DNA of 64,000 nt from Ulva prolifera (GCA_023078555.1 CM041199.1:310001-374000); one strand, 5' to 3'; counted from the stretch's first letter, positions 1 to 13,157 are shown. Translations and numbers: made by a program. The notes: generated by a model from the letters alone, not told the origin.

Positions 1-1
1 G

Positions 2-847
2 AACATGTGCAAGGAGGCGCAGTTCCCGGAGCAGATCACCGTCGTGGACAACTTCCTGACGTACCTCTCCGGCCTCGACAACCAGGGCAACTGGGTAGAC
101 CCGTACAAGGAGATCTTCATGCGCCCGCCACCCCCCGCGCCGCCGGCTCCGCCGCCGCCGCCGATGCCCGCGCCTCCGCTGTCTGGTGCGCCCTCCGTGA
201 CCCCCATGCCATGCCGGCCTCCCTTGTGGACATGTACAGGTGTGAGGTAATAATTCAGTGTGTGCACTGGACAGTGGCTGTCTTGCGCTCCTCCATGCTG
301 TCTAACCTGTTTCACTCTCGGGAGCCCCGCACAACCTGAGTGCATGCACTATCACATCGGCCATGCCATATGGCATGGGCGATGTGGCGTGTGCTTACGA
401 ATCAGGATCCTTGCACCGAACGAGGCATCCATCTTCGCACTGTCACCAGATGCGGGGCAATGGTGCACGCAAAGTCGGTCCCACGGTGGCGTCAGCAGCG
501 TTGCCACGTCGTCTCTTGCAGAATGCAGTACCACATCAGGCGCTGCCGCTTGGGCACATGCCTCGCATCTGCGTTGCAGGGGCCCGCATGTAACGGGGCT
601 GCTGTGTATGTGTGCAGCTCAGCTGAACGCCACCAACGCGACCGCTCCGTCAAACCAGACGTTCACTCTGGCCCAGGCGCCACCTGTCACCACCGAAGCA
701 GAGACGGCGCCGGGCCCGGCGCCGACCGGCGATACGTTCCTGGACAGAGGCGCTGCTGACTTTGGTGCTGCTGCTGGCTTTGGTCCCCGTGCCGCCGCCG
801 CCGCCGTGGCCATGGCTGCCGCCGCGGCGATGATGATGATGCTGTAA
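2..847 (+). CDS. 3' end of a proline-rich protein with hydrophobic tail (partial)
   Basis: The window opens inside a gene. Two exons are visible, 2-185 and 618-847. The first ends at a GTGCGC donor with one base left over; the second follows a TGTGTGCAG acceptor and needs one base, so the frame is kept. The upstream exon encodes a globular-looking segment (FPEQITVVDNFLTYL, GNWVDPYKEIF) followed by a proline/alanine-rich linker. The last exon is Asn/Thr-rich with several NxT/S sequons and ends in an Ala/Met run before TAA, which may be a membrane or anchor segment. A TGTAA motif at 1813-1817 could be the poly(A) signal. I do not recognise the family; an extracellular or cell-surface protein is likely from the linker and sequons, but this is inference. 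Confidence 0.55.
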
Positions 848-953
848 GCCGGGCCGCGCATGCGCGGTGGCCGTGGGAGGGCAGCCGTTAGAGCACTACT
901 GTCGCAGTGCCGGAGGCACGCTGGCGGTGTGTGTTTTCCCCCCGGGTGGGGGT

Positions 954-975
954 GGGGGGGGGGGGGGGGGGGGGG
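954..975. repeat. 22-base G homopolymer
   Basis: Uninterrupted run of G about 110 bases beyond the stop codon of the first gene. A second run of 16 G lies at 1411-1426. Such runs can form G-quadruplexes and are prone to length error in sequencing. Confidence 0.85.
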
Positions 976-1944
976 AGGCGCAGGAGCCGCATGCACTCGT
1001 GAGGGGTGGGGGGGGGGTTTATGTTTGAGGGCTGAGACTGCCGATTGTTGAGGTCAGTGTGAGGTTGTAGCGGCGCCTCGCATGTGCACTTCCCAGACGA
1101 GCAGCCGGCGGCTGCGTGTGTGTATGTGCATTAGCACCAATTCATGCTGTGCATGCATGTGCATGCGTATCCAAGCCCATGACCGCACAGCGTGCGCGCT
1201 CTTGCTGCCTCCCAGGGACCCAGGCCCGGCAACAAAGGCTGCCAGAACCCTGCGGGATTGGTGCGGCGCTGGTATTCATGTTGACCTGGACCCTTCTCAG
1301 CAGCAGCAAACCAAATCCAATAAGGGCAGGGACCATGCAAGGTGGTGCAGCCGCACCGAGGACCTTGCCGAGAACAATGAGAGGATTTTTTCCTGCGGGA
1401 CGCACCGGTTGGGGGGGGGGGGGGGGTCCGAGGCCGCCTCTCTCCCCCTGGCGCGCCCCCTGATTACCGGTATGAAGTGTCGCGCGGCGTGACTGCGCGG
1501 TTCCGCCGCTCCGCTGTGTCGCACCGAGGGCGGCTTTCTTGTTACCCCAAGGGAACCGCGATTGGAGCGGTCGGCTGCGTGTTGCAGAGAAATCAGACTG
1601 GGACGCATTCCCAGCGCTTGAAGAGATGCCTGTGCAATTGCGTGTGTGTGTGCTTGTGTATCTGTGTGCCTGCTTGTGCAGGATGTGTGTAGCGGATGCA
1701 AAGACTTGGCATCGCCGTGCCAGAGTGCCCCTGGTACTCATTCTTCCAGATGTTGCAGTGGCTACCGTGGCAATTTTCGGGTCGTTGAGGTGTTGCAAAG
1801 CCGGCGCCCTCCTGTAAAGTGAAGCCTGTGTTCATTCAGTCTCCTCGCCCAGAGGTCGGGGTGGGGTCGACACGAGGGTTGCTGTTGTGCCACACCCGGA
1901 GCACCGCTGTGATTGTAGACAATGAGCTGAAACGGCACGAAAAC

Positions 1945-1945
<1 letters not shown>

Positions 1946-1988
<43 letters not shown>
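1946..1988 (+). repeat. TG dinucleotide microsatellite
   Basis: About 21 perfect TG units with no interruption, in the spacer downstream of the first gene. Confidence 0.95.
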
Positions 1989-1991
<3 letters not shown>

Positions 1992-3438
1992 CTGTTGACG
2001 GCTGTAATTTCTGCACTGCATGCGTGGGATCTGATGGTGAGGTGTGGCATAGACACCCGCTAGGCCTGTGGCCGAGCTAGCCTGCTGTGCAGGTGTGCGT
2101 GGCCTCGTCATCTCGCACGAGCAAGGGCTGCAATACGATGCGCGGCTCAAGGTCCATGTCTTGCCCGTCTTGGGCAGTTGTGGGCTTGGGCGATTGTGGT
2201 GCGAATACAATGTGCAGTTGCTGTGTAACGGGTTCTTGGGGCGAGTTCTTTTGAGCCCGCCCACAACTTCTGATGGGAAGTCAACTGTGCACATGCCCTG
2301 ATGTCATCCGCGGCAGTTGCTGTGAGTCTCTTGCTGTAGCAAAGGTTTTTTTTTTTTTTTTTTCTGTTTCAGTGCACTGCAAGCCGTCCTGCGGTGTCCT
2401 CGAAAGATACCACTACCTTCACTGTGATTCGACAGTGTGGTCGAAGAGATCAGTAATTTGGTGAGGTTCCTCGTCTCATCCTGCTGATCCCATTTTGTTG
2501 TCCGCTTGTTTTTGCTTTGAAGTTCATTAACTCATTATGCATTCACGGTGGTTTGAATTGTAGCAGCACTGCATTGCTTGTGACGTGGCTTCTGAGATAC
2601 GAATATTGTGTGAGATGCTGTGGGAGTAAGACTCTTGCCGCACTCTCACTGGAGAACATTCGGATGTCTCGCTTGGGGTCACCCTTGTTTCGGTGATTGG
2701 ACACATGCCGACCTTGCATGTTTGACCGTCAGTGTGTGGGAGTGGTGCCACCCTTGTGAGGATCATTGTAGGTCTTGATTAGACCAGGCTAAACAGGACG
2801 GTACAAGAGAAGAGCTAGTGGGCGTAACGGTGGCACTGCATGCGCTGGTGCAGGGCGCATGAACCTGAGCAGAGCTGTGCAAGAAGCAATATGCCAGGGG
2901 GTTCAAGCGAAAGATGTACCATGTACAACGGAGACTTGGTCCATGGAGTGGTCTGCGTAGTCCATGAAGTGTACAGTTTCAGAACGGGACCAACCACGTG
3001 TCATCCAACGGAATGCTACACCAAACACCAACTCAAAGCTATCAAATTTACGTTTATGGCTACGAAAAGGGGTGCCCATCCGACATCGCCAGAATACCCG
3101 TCCAGGCAGCAGGGCTCGCGATTCTTCACAGCATCTCGGCTGAGCGTGATCTCAGAGAAGTCTTTACAATGCATCGATCAAAAAATATTCAAGATATGAC
3201 TCCCTCGGCAATTGGCGGCAGTCATAAATGATTCGGGCAAGCTCGTCACAGTGACTACAGGGGCGTAACTTTAATTTGCCATCAAGAAGGAGCAGTTTCG
3301 ATGACACAACGGTGGAGACCATTACATTTGATTGCGGCACATTTGTGGTAGAAACATTGGCAATCTCTGATCGCATCTGAATTTGATCGGCTATCTGTGC
3401 TGTTCACCGACTGTTCCGGTCTCAACGCTTGTCTCCAA

Positions 3439-4887
3439 ATGGCGAGAGGGAAGTACAAAGGCCCTAAGCGAGGCTCGGGGCAAAAGAATCGGGAACGTAC
3501 AGAAGAGGAAGAGGAGGAGATTTTTCGCAGACAAGGTAAGCATTTCAAGCCGACGTGGTTTGACAAATCGTGCCGCAGCATCCAACTTCTATTCCCTGCC
3601 CTTGGTGATCAATTACAGCCGCTTCTGCGCTAATTATAATCCATGTACGCTTGTGTGTTGGTGGTGTGGGCCTTAGCGATCAGGGCGTCCTGCCTTGGCG
3701 CTGTGTCGGCAACATTAACGAGAGGTTTCATGGTGAATCGAACTGTCGCACAGCCGCAACACCGAAGTGCTCTCTGATGACAGAAACTCACAGATTATGA
3801 CCTTTCAGTCGCATGTAGTCGCAAGTCAGGGGGCCACGGCAGGTCAGATGCCCCCAAGTGACTCAGATGACTCCGATGAAGACAAAGCTCCTAAAGAGCC
3901 TGTGGGAATGCTAGCTGGGGTATGGCCGGCGTTGCTACATGCAAAACGTATAGTACATCCTGAACGCGTTACCTGAATGTATACCAGACCCTGTCTTGGG
4001 AAGCACCTCTCAGGCGTTGCAGCGCAGCCCAAACATGCTGCATCAGGATGGCACAGTCAGCTCGTGTGCTGAAGCTGATAGACTTCTGCATTTATCACCT
4101 TCTTTCACTCCAAAAAGGGGTGGGACAAGCCGGGATAAAGTACGTGCAGAGTGTGTCACGGGTGCTTAAATGAGAGCCTCTCGAGACATAGTCAACTGCA
4201 GTCCCTCTCTTCAGACAAACCTTCGGATAGCATGATGTGCACCTCTGAGAATTTGTGGTATTATACAGATGGGTAATCCGGGAGAACTGCCGCCTAATTC
4301 GAGTGATGAGGAGGACGATGACAGTGACTCTGACGACTCAGACATCCAGCCACTAGGAGCGGGGAAAGCCAAGGAGGCTCCAGAGCCGCCAAGGAGAAAG
4401 AAGAATGAAGATGAGGTTGACCCTGCTCAGGTGCGGCCTTGTTATTTCAGTGGCAACCAGTGCTTAGACTTGTGTCATTTACCTGTCTACTCAACAATTT
4501 CATAATATAGCTGTGGACCTGGTAGGTCTTCCTCTCAGATCGATTTGCAATCTACTCATCCGGCGAGAGTCGGCCACACGGATCAGAGTGTAGTTGTTGC
4601 TGTTCCTGCTGTTCTCTGCGGGTGTGATGTGGACGTAGTTTAGGTGACCTTGCCAGTGCAGGGGCAGCTGCGCCTGATTTAGTGGCATACTTTCACCGTG
4701 CATGACGTTGTGTGTCGCTGTGCAGATTGCCAAGGACATGGAGAGGCTGAAGCTGATTCGGGAGAAGCGGGAGGAGCAGCGGCTCCAGAGGATAAAGGAT
4801 GAGGGCTGGGACCGCTATGCCCCCGTATCTGCCACGAACAAGCCTCCAGATGGGCGCCCAGCTGACCACCCAGACTTCAAGAAGTGA
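3439..4887 (+). CDS. PDAP1 / PP28-like casein kinase substrate phosphoprotein
   Basis: Four exons, 3439-3535, 3843-3919, 4269-4430 and 4726-4887, give a 165-residue highly charged protein; phases agree at each junction. An alternative acceptor at 3819 also keeps frame and would add 8 residues. The N-terminus MARGKYKGPKRG is the basic Gly/Lys-rich start of the 28-kDa heat- and acid-stable phosphoprotein (PDAP1/PP28) family. The middle has acidic Ser/Asp clusters (SDSDDSDED, SSDEEDDDSDSDDSD) that look like casein kinase II sites. The C-terminal third has the family's helical stretch (KDMERLKLIREKREEQR) and then a GWDRYAP tail. The size matches the family (about 170-180 residues). Its exact cellular role is poorly defined; it is a basic/acidic, probably largely disordered protein. 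Donors are GTAAG, GTATG and GTGCG. Confidence 0.75.
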
Positions 4888-6939
4888 TTCTGTCAGGCTC
4901 CGTGAAGGGATTCTGTAGTCCACGGGCGTGTCCGCTTGCCATCGTGGCTGTGGTGGTGTTGTGATGACACCCAAACAGCCCCTGAGAGCCAATCCGTATC
5001 GAGCGTAATACAAACGAGCTGCTGCTGATGGGCAACAGGCCAGCAACAGATGCTCGCCATATGTGGCGGTCCGTCTCGAGGTGATAGTGTGCGATGTTTG
5101 CTGGTGGCAGAGAGCTGTGTGAGACGTCTAGATGCACTGTAGAAGGCAGCACCACATAGTTGGCATAGCCTACAGTCTATGCTGTGCTTCAGTATGGTGT
5201 CACTACATCTTGGCAGCTGGCTGATAGACCATGTTGACCCTGGGGGGCGGTCGGTGGTGTGGGTGTCTGCCAACTTGGTCTTGAGCATATCTGCGTGTCT
5301 CATTGATTCAACTGCCTGTTCCTACGAGTGTGATCAAGATGGCTGTTGTTGTGCTGGCGTACATTTGTTGTTTGTCAGACTGCTAATTGGCATGGCGCTG
5401 AGAGTGTGCTGCATGCACATGGCGAATTTCAAGGCATGACGGGATGGCTTCCTGAATGTGCAAGGCGAGGACATGTTTCTTTGAGTTATGTCTGTCCTTC
5501 ATGTATTGTCATGTTAACACTGTTACTTTTCTATGCAAAGACTATTCTGAAAGCGAAACGGCAGACCTACTGACTGCTGCTTCATCCAGGTGTGCTGTTC
5601 AAGGCAGAACACAATTCCAGGGGCGGGTGGATTTTACCAATGCTGATGTTTGGCAGCGCTGCAGCTGTGGACAAGCTTCGCACACCCGTGATATCGCGAT
5701 ACTGAGCAACTATGTGCGTTTGATAATTTCTGGCCGCCTTGTGCACTCTTTCATGCTGTGTCCTGTTGCTGTCCAGCTCGCGGACGCCATTATGGCAGTG
5801 CTGCGTGCTTCATTTGCCCTCATGTGCGCCTTGCTTTCCCCTTGCAGGTCCTGCCTGGTTGTGTTCCCAGCCTTCCTCCCGCACCGCCTGCGACGGGGCA
5901 GACTGCCAGCGAAGAGTATGCATTCCTTCAGTGATCTGTACCATAAGCTGGAGCAGGTATCCGCAACCAGGGTCTTGAGAGGGCGAGGGGGGGGGTGGCA
6001 CAGGAAATTGTGGCTCTCAGAGCTCCACTGAGAGCTCCTCTTAAGAATTTTAGCTGTAACAAGCATCTACAAAATCTAGTCAGCCCAAGCTGGGTATGTT
6101 TCAGTCAGCTGTATTTGGATCAATCGGCCTGGTGATCGGCAGGAAGGCTTTATACTGAAGCATGCTGTCTGCGCGCTGCACTGTTTACACGGTCCCGAGT
6201 ATCTTGACCTGTCAATATACCCAAAATGATACGGCTGGGTTTATAAAGATTTATATTACCTTGCCCTACGGTGGTATCATGTTCCACCTGTAGCCATTAA
6301 GCCAGTGCATCACAAACCAATGGTGCCGGTGCCTGTCTAGCTGCCCTGCGCTGGCACTACGTAACTGAAGAAAAGGGTTGTTGCGGTGCAGAGACCGGTG
6401 TCTGCATGATTGCACAAATTCCACGTCTCGCTGTCATCACTTCATCTCTCCAATCGTATGGCTGTGTGTTGCGCTGTCCGATTCATCAGATTTCTGAAGG
6501 TGGGTGCAGATAACGGTTGTGGGTCCAATGCACCCGGCTGTGGTGACCCATGAGCCACGGTGAGTGATTCGGTGCAATCAAACTGGCATATACCATCTGC
6601 CTCATGTTCGCTGTCACGCTGATGCAGACACTGCATACTGATAGCAATTGATGAAACAGGCCTGCTGCAACCCCCTGTAGTCACGCAACAACGTCCCACA
6701 CTCAAGGGCAACTGTGAAAATATGACCATGTCCGACAACCATAGCAGCGAGTTCAGCCCCAGCGGATGCTGTGCGTGCTCTTGTGGCGTAGCATGGTATA
6801 TTCTATAGACTCAACGTTGCCGGCCTGATCCACGCGCACAGCCTAATTCGCCTGAAACAGATGCATCACGGTGTCTTCACTACTAAACGTGTTCATAGAT
6901 TCATCAGAGTTTGCGTTGTGACAGAGAGTACGCGTCGTC
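4888..6939. other. Intergenic between PDAP1-like gene and 1377-residue gene
   Basis: No assignable gene. One exon-like stretch (about 5849-5956) has an acceptor-like CTTGCAG before it and a GTATCC after it, and encodes an amphipathic stretch ending HSFSDLYHKLEQ, but it could not be joined in phase to either neighbour. The rest may be the 3' UTR of the upstream gene and the promoter of the next. Confidence 0.4.
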
Positions 6940-9900
6940 ATGCGCAGTAGCAGGCCTTACAACACGAATCGTGTCCTGAACAAATGGTGCGCATCGCAAA
7001 TGCTTTACTGAAAAATCCAGCGAGCAGTGCTACGTGTTGGCATCAGTAGCTCTGTATGCTCGAATCAGGTGCTTTTTACTGGTAGATTAGCCTGTCCACC
7101 GACGTACCAGTCTGCAGGGAGGAAGATCGGTTTCAGCGACTGATGGCAAATCGGGTACATAATGCGACAGCATCTGTCAAAACGGGGAATTCAGCTCCAC
7201 GCCGTAGATGTGGAAAAGCCTCAAAAAACCCAGGTGATATGATTGCAAAGGAAGTCGAGGATCTCGAAGGTCTGAGCTTATACTGGCATACCTCTTGCGT
7301 GCATACAATGAGAAAGTCGTAATCAGATCTCAGTATGAGGCAGATGGATATGACATCTGCGAGCAGATGTAGCCGTCTGCAGATCGTCCAGTCTGAATAG
7401 CCTCGAGCTGCATGTCAGTCTGTTCTGGCTTGCAGATTTATTACGATCCCAGCTGCAAGCAGATTCTAGACAAGATGAAGTTGCAACCAAGATACAGAAA
7501 CGGCTGCAACGTGTCAAGCAGATAGCCTGCTTGGCGAAGCAGCAACGCACTGTACCACACTACCCGCAAGGACAGTCAAGCCCTCGAGCTCGCTTCAGTG
7601 CTGATACAGAGTCCGCTCGATGTACCAAAGGCTTGGTTACATCGGCCCTGTCCACCGGCACATCAACTCATACCACAATACCCACATATGCTGGGCCACA
7701 TCATGTGGAGGGCGACAGATCTCCATCATCAGCCCAGGATCATTCAACCATCCCACAATCATTTACATTCTACCACCCTCAGCCGCAGCACCACCTTGCT
7801 GCCCGCAACGGCCACAACAAGCCCGTGCGAGGCAAGTCAAAGCCCTCCTGGGACACCAGCTATGCAGCGGAGCAAGAAGACGGATACGTCCCCAATGTCC
7901 GCAACCGCAAAATGCTACTGGACATGCCATCGTCGTCTCTCAACCAGCAGCAACATAGACGCCGCATGCATGCTCTCTCAGCAGCAGCCTCCCCAGGGCT
8001 CGCCAACAGTGGAGGCCACGCCAGTCCATCCCTGCAGCCCCCTCGTGCAACTGCGGGCAGCCACGCAGCTCTGCAGCGGGTGTTCAAGCGCCGGGAAGAA
8101 AGGGCGGAGCGGCGCCGCCGCGCAGCAGCAGGTCCCCCACAGTACCCCCACGCCACCGCAGCTCCAAAGTGCCGACCACGGCAACGCCCGGACATGCCCG
8201 CGACTGGACCAGCCCACGTCACCGCGACCGTCACGTCTTCCATTCATCCCGCCGTCCGGGAAACACGAAAACCTGCCCAGCGGCGGCGATTTGCATCAGT
8301 GCCGACAGCGGCGCCTGCCCGCGTGCGTGTCCCAGCTGCGGCAACCCGCCAGAGAGATACAGTGGAGTGCAGCGCGGGCTTCAGTGATGTGCCTGACGAC
8401 CAACTTTTCACTGGCGGCCAGGAATGTGGGCTTCAGCACAGAGGGCACATTAGTGGAGGATCAAGCTCGTGCAGCTCAGCAGGCAAGCTGCACAACGCTA
8501 CACTTTGTGCAGCAGGTGCGCAAACGGCACGGCATTGCTGCAACGTCCTGGTTCTACCTATCGCGATTGTCGTTCTCACTGAGCGGTGTGTGTGATCACT
8601 GTGCTACACCTTGACTGTTCTTGTTGGTGTGGCGACTGTGATCCTTGGGATTGTCCATCCGCAGTATTCGTTAGAACTTGTTTTGGCTGGATTGGAACAT
8701 GCTTGATCTAGTGCACTGTCGCCGGCGGCCATTCTGAAGGGGCTATCCCAGCCCGATGAAATGGGCACCTGGATGGTTGTGTTGGGTGTTTCCTCTGCAC
8801 GCAGTGGGGTCTTACACAAGGCTTTGACGCTGTGGCAGTGAGGGCTGTGAAAATTGAAATGCAGAAAGAGCTGGAGAGGCAGATAGGACAGGATGCTCTG
8901 AGACTGGGCAATCAGCAACAAACCGCAGTCGCCCACGCACTCCACGACTCAAGCCGTCCGATAAACCCAGACTCCAGGAGCCGCCTGCTCGATCCGTCCA
9001 ACACGCAGTGATCGGCAGCCCCCTGCCCAATGCCACAGACAGAAAAGGCAGCCGTTCAGTCCAGCAAACCTGCAGCTTGGAGGTTGAAGCTGGAATGCAG
9101 GCAGGTGCTATGCAGCAAGCCCCCGCGCCGTTGGTACCACAGGCAGTTGGCACCAGCGCTTGCAACCGGGGAGACGCTTGCTCGTCTGGCTCCGGGGGCC
9201 AGGGGGAGGGAGGGGAGACACAGAAGGATGAGATGCTGGAGCGTGCACGGACGCGGGTTGGATTCCGTGGCCTGCCCGCGGCGTTTATCTTTGACAAGGC
9301 TGCAGGTGTTGGGATCCCACGTGCCGCAGACACGTCTGCCGGCGGCGGACGCGGTGGGGGCAATGGAGCGGACGCGTCGGGTGACGGCTCTGCGGGACGC
9401 GCCTGTGGCGACGCAGATGGCCAGGAGGGTACAGATCAGGTTGGGACAGATGGCGACGGCGCAGGTGCACATGGCGCGGATGGCGTCAGCCAGGATATTG
9501 CAGCAGCCAAGGTGAATTCCAAGGCAGTGCATGGCCGTGATATCCGAAGTGGCAGCTGTGGCAGGCAGCGCAGCCAGGAACACTCTGATGACCTCGACCT
9601 TCCGTTCTGCGGGGGGATGCCGGAGCGAATGGATGGAGGTGACAGCTATCCATGTGGCAAATCTGGTGGCGGCCCGCGAGCGACATGGGAGGGCAGTGCG
9701 GCCGGCGGTGGTGGAACTGGCCACAGCGAAACAGCGTGGGGAACTGAATGGAAAGGCGCTCGGCTCGGTGAGCCGCAGACACGAGCGCGCGATGAGATCA
9801 GCGCGGCGGGGGGTGGGAGCGAGGGCATTGCCCGCGGCACCTGTGAAGCGGCACCTTGTGCCGAAGCTGGCACATCGGCTACGGATGACACGGCTTGTGA

Positions 9901-11969
9901 TGCCATGTCTGTGCGCACCTGTAGCCATACAGACACAGCTGCTGGAGCTACGGCGCCGTCGGGCGCGCAGAGTGGGAAGGCTGTTGCCGGACAAGCCGGG
10001 CAGCGCGCGGAGTCACGGGAGGAGGGAGGGGTGTTGCACACGTTCGTGGCAGAATCTCAGGAGAGCCTGAAGTCCCTGCGGACTCTGCTGAATCGGTCAC
10101 GGGAGGGCCTCCGGAGGGGGCCACGGGAGGCGGCGCTGCCGCAGCATGCCCGGGTGTCTGACCACGGCGATGTGCAGCATCAACACGCTGCGTGGCGTGC
10201 CAACGACGCGCCGGGCCAGGACCGTCCCGGCGGCTCTGGCTCCTGCGCCGAAGTTGCAGTCGCGGCTGAATCGAGCGCAGCTGACGTGGTTGCCAGGCAC
10301 AGTACGTGGGGCGGACACGGGGCGTCTTGGAAGGACGGTGATGCCGGCGGCGTGGGAGGAGGATGGGGGGACGATGGAGCAGTGGACTCTTATCGAGGGC
10401 GGGGCACGGCTCTGGTGGCGGTGGCGGAGGGTGGAATGCTGTCTGAGGCGTCTAGCCCGGCGCGGAGCCTGGTGGCGCTGCCGGCGCGGGAGGTGCACAC
10501 AGCGCGGGCGAACATGCTGATCTTGCAGCGTCAGGACAGTGGCGACGTCGGCGGAGGCTTCGACTCTCCCGCTGGCTATGAGGGCTCAGGTGTGCTTCTG
10601 CTGAGCCCGGACAGTGCATTGCACTCGGTGTGGCTTGGGGCGCAAGAACTGTGAGTAGATTGTAGACCTTTTGGGAGGTTCTCGCGCATGCCGCCCCAGG
10701 GAGCATGCCTTTCAAAGAATACTTCTGACCGATTGCGCCAGGCATTCATACAGAAGCACCGCGAAACATTGCAGGGCGAGGACTGCTTCAGTTTGGGAAG
10801 GTGAGCTGGGGTTCCTGTGAAGCTGCCAGACAGGCGCAGGGGAGCAGTGGATGCGCCGCATCTACAGATTCTACATGCCGTGTTTGCTGCGAAGCGCTGT
10901 GCCAAACACCAATGACTGTGCAGGTGCCTCAAACACGCAGGACGCCGCACGGCCGTATACTCCCCCTGGCTGGTACTCCAGCGAAGCAGCGACTGCATCG
11001 CCCGCCAGCACCGGCAGTCCGCAGGCTGCCCGGCCCCCCGCCGGGTCCCGCGCTGACTCTCGGGGTACAACGTTGGCGGCGGCGGTTCACCCAGAGGCGC
11101 CCCCCCTTACACAGGCATCCGCCGCGGCTGAGCATGAGGAGTTGAGCGGCCGCGGCATTCCACTGCAGCTGCGCCACGCGCAGGCTGTGATGGGCGAGAT
11201 CGCGCTGCGCTACGGCCTCGACGCGCCGGGGCACTCACACAGCGGCGCAGGCACGTCCGCGGACTGGAGTGTCGGGGACAAGGCCGCCGTGGGGCCGCCG
11301 GAGCGAGGGGCCGGGGTGTGGGCTCTCATCGAGGATGCGGACGACGCGGCCGCCGCCAGGTGGCAGGTGTCGCGGGACGGCAGCGAGAGGCGGCAGGGCG
11401 GAGGTCCGGGTCAGCAGAGCCTGGGGCCACGCGGCGAGGTGGTGGCCCCATGCAGTGGCCCCGGCGACAGTGATGCCGTGGCGCAGCTGTATGGCCCGAC
11501 GCTAGCTGGCACGCCGGTGTCTGGGACCTTGGTCGGAGGCAACAGCATGGTGTTTGGCGGGGGGACCGGCGGTGATGCTGGTGCTGATGGGGACACGGAG
11601 GCACGGGTGTGCGGGGGCGGCTGCGCTGATGGCTTGGAGGGTGTGGATGACGGAGGGGAGGCATACAGTGATGTTGGAGTGCTGGCCATGGGCGATGCAC
11701 TGGAGGATGTGGAAGGGGGGGTTGTGTTTGAGGCGCCGGGTGGGGACGTTGGAGGTGTGTTTGTGGGGGCCACATCGCTTGGATGCATTGGGTTGGGCCA
11801 GCCGGGCGTGCATGTGGTGTGGTCAGACGCGCCTGGATGTGGCGTGGGTTTAAACCCACACTGTGGCAGGCCTGCGGGTATGTCGGGAGCGGGGATGTAC
11901 AGGTCTGCGCAGGAGTGCACACAGATAGAGCTGATTGAGGATGAAGAAGGCGAAGGAGTCCGCGTGTGA
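6940..11969 (+). CDS. Hypothetical large, mostly disordered protein (7 exons, 1377 aa)
   Basis: Proposed exons: 6940-6986, 7118-7233, 7436-8515, 8839-9007, 9076-10650, 10700-10800, 10924-11969. All six junctions keep phase and total 4134 bases, a multiple of three. The N-terminus reads MRSSRPYNTNRVLNKW, then EEDRFQRLMANRVHN. Exon 3 opens with a basic helix resembling an IQ-like segment (EVATKIQKRLQRVKQ) and then becomes Ser/Pro/Gln/Arg-rich. Exon 4 encodes a helix (KIEMQKELERQIGQDALRL). Exon 5 is Gly/Ala/Asp-rich. The last exon includes a helix (LRHAQAVMGEIALRYGL) and an acidic C-terminus. I do not recognise a family. The introns of 49 bases (10651-10699, GTGAGT donor) and 68 bases (9008-9075) are the least certain parts. 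Other frames through exon 3 are also open, so the frame there rests mainly on phase agreement and the helix just upstream. Confidence 0.5.
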
Positions 11970-12917
11970 CAAGCCATGGTAAACGGGAATGCTCACCAGC
12001 CTTTGGTGCATGGACAAGTTACGATTTTGGATGGAGCAGCCATGGATCAGTTTTGCTGCACGGATGGAGACTTTCGAGGTGACAGGGGAGAAAAGGTTGT
12101 TGTCAATGCACATTGCATGCTCTCAACTCACATTTTTGTGACGTGGTGTGTGACAGTATATTTGTGCTTAGCTTGTCAATTGACAGTTTACTTGAGCTCA
12201 ATGATACAAAAAAATGTGACCGATCAGGTACCCCATGCTAGCATGAGGGCTGTACGTGATTGACACATTGCCATGTGGCAGCATCAGGTATCTGCATGCT
12301 TCATCGTCATACACCAATGGTTCTGTGTAGTCACTGGCACACTCGAATGGATTGGTTAAATTGCATGGTGCTCTATATATGCCCCAGATCATTGATGAGC
12401 TCAATTGCACAGCGAAAACTGGACAGCAGACAGTCAAGGATGTCATCTGATAGCTTGGCTTCTCGCGTGTCATGCATGTTCATCACTTCTTCTTTGTCAC
12501 ACTTTTTCGTGTCATGCATGTTCGTCGACACCTGCGGCTGACCGGCAATGAGTACGGCGCGCGGCGATGTGAGTACGGCGCGCGGCGATATGTGTCCCTT
12601 ACGCACGTTGAGAACTCATGAGATTGTTCGCACACCCGCATGGCCCCGCAACACCCTCATGGATACTTGCACGGTCGCATGCCAGTCCATTGCGGTGTCA
12701 CCGTGCCACAGCTTCTGCATGCACCCGTCTTCTCACACACACCACTGTCATTTATAACAGCGACAGCTGCGTACTGCATGCATAAACCGCTAAAAATGTC
12801 CGGGGGCGAAGGCGCGAAGACCCAACCATTGCAAGTCCACCTTCACACTGTGCCAACCGAATTTCCACAAGCTTGCGTGGCCTGCCTCACCTCGAACGAT
12901 CGAATTCACAGCAAAGC

Positions 12918-13157
12918 ATGAATGCCAAAGCAGTCCTGACGCCATACCGATCCACGCGCGGAGATTCCGATATCGAAACTGACGTCGACCTTGAGTATCA
13001 AGAACCCTTGCGTAATTCGCCACAGCTATTGGGCAGCAGGAGGGAATTCGAAGCAGCAGGTGTTGGAATCAATCCTCAGGCTCTACGCATGTGTACACGC
13101 GCAATCTGGAAGGCTACGGTACAGCTGTGCCGGCATCGGAGCCTCCATAGCAATTGA
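12918..13157 (+). CDS. Doubtful small ORF or exon
   Basis: The frame starts MNAKAVLTPYRSTRG and continues with an acidic stretch (DSDIETDVDLEYQEP) and LLGSRREFEAAG, which reads more like protein than the neighbouring shadow frames. A CAG lies just upstream of the ATG, so it may be an exon. The following frame 13154-13504 is also protein-like, but I could not find a convincing splice between them. No family recognised. Confidence 0.2.
   Translation: MNAKAVLTPYRSTRGDSDIETDVDLEYQEPLRNSPQLLGSRREFEAAGVGINPQALRMCTRAIWKATVQLCRHRSLHSN

Larger units (their letters stand above)
848..3438. other. Intergenic, low-complexity rich
   Basis: No convincing gene. The stretch holds homopolymer G runs, a TG microsatellite, an 18-base T run (2346-2363) and GT-rich 3'-UTR-like sequence. 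Open frames here are short, overlap on both strands and lack good splice sites. Confidence 0.5.

Noticed and set aside
5849-5956. Candidate exon of the PDAP1-like or the 1377-residue gene
   Set aside because: Splice-like borders exist, but the phase does not fit the exon at 7118, and the PDAP1-like gene already has its stop codon at 4887.
7598-8614. 338-residue plus-strand ORF overlapping exon 3 of the 1377-residue gene
   Set aside because: Also Ser/Pro/Gln-rich and open, but it cannot be joined in phase to the upstream exon at 7118-7233, while the chosen frame can. Kept as the main alternative.
9056-9994. 312-residue minus-strand ORF
   Set aside because: It is antisense to exon 5 of the 1377-residue gene; Cys/Arg/Ser-rich composition is typical of the reverse of a GC-rich Gly/Ala coding frame, and no splice sites support it.
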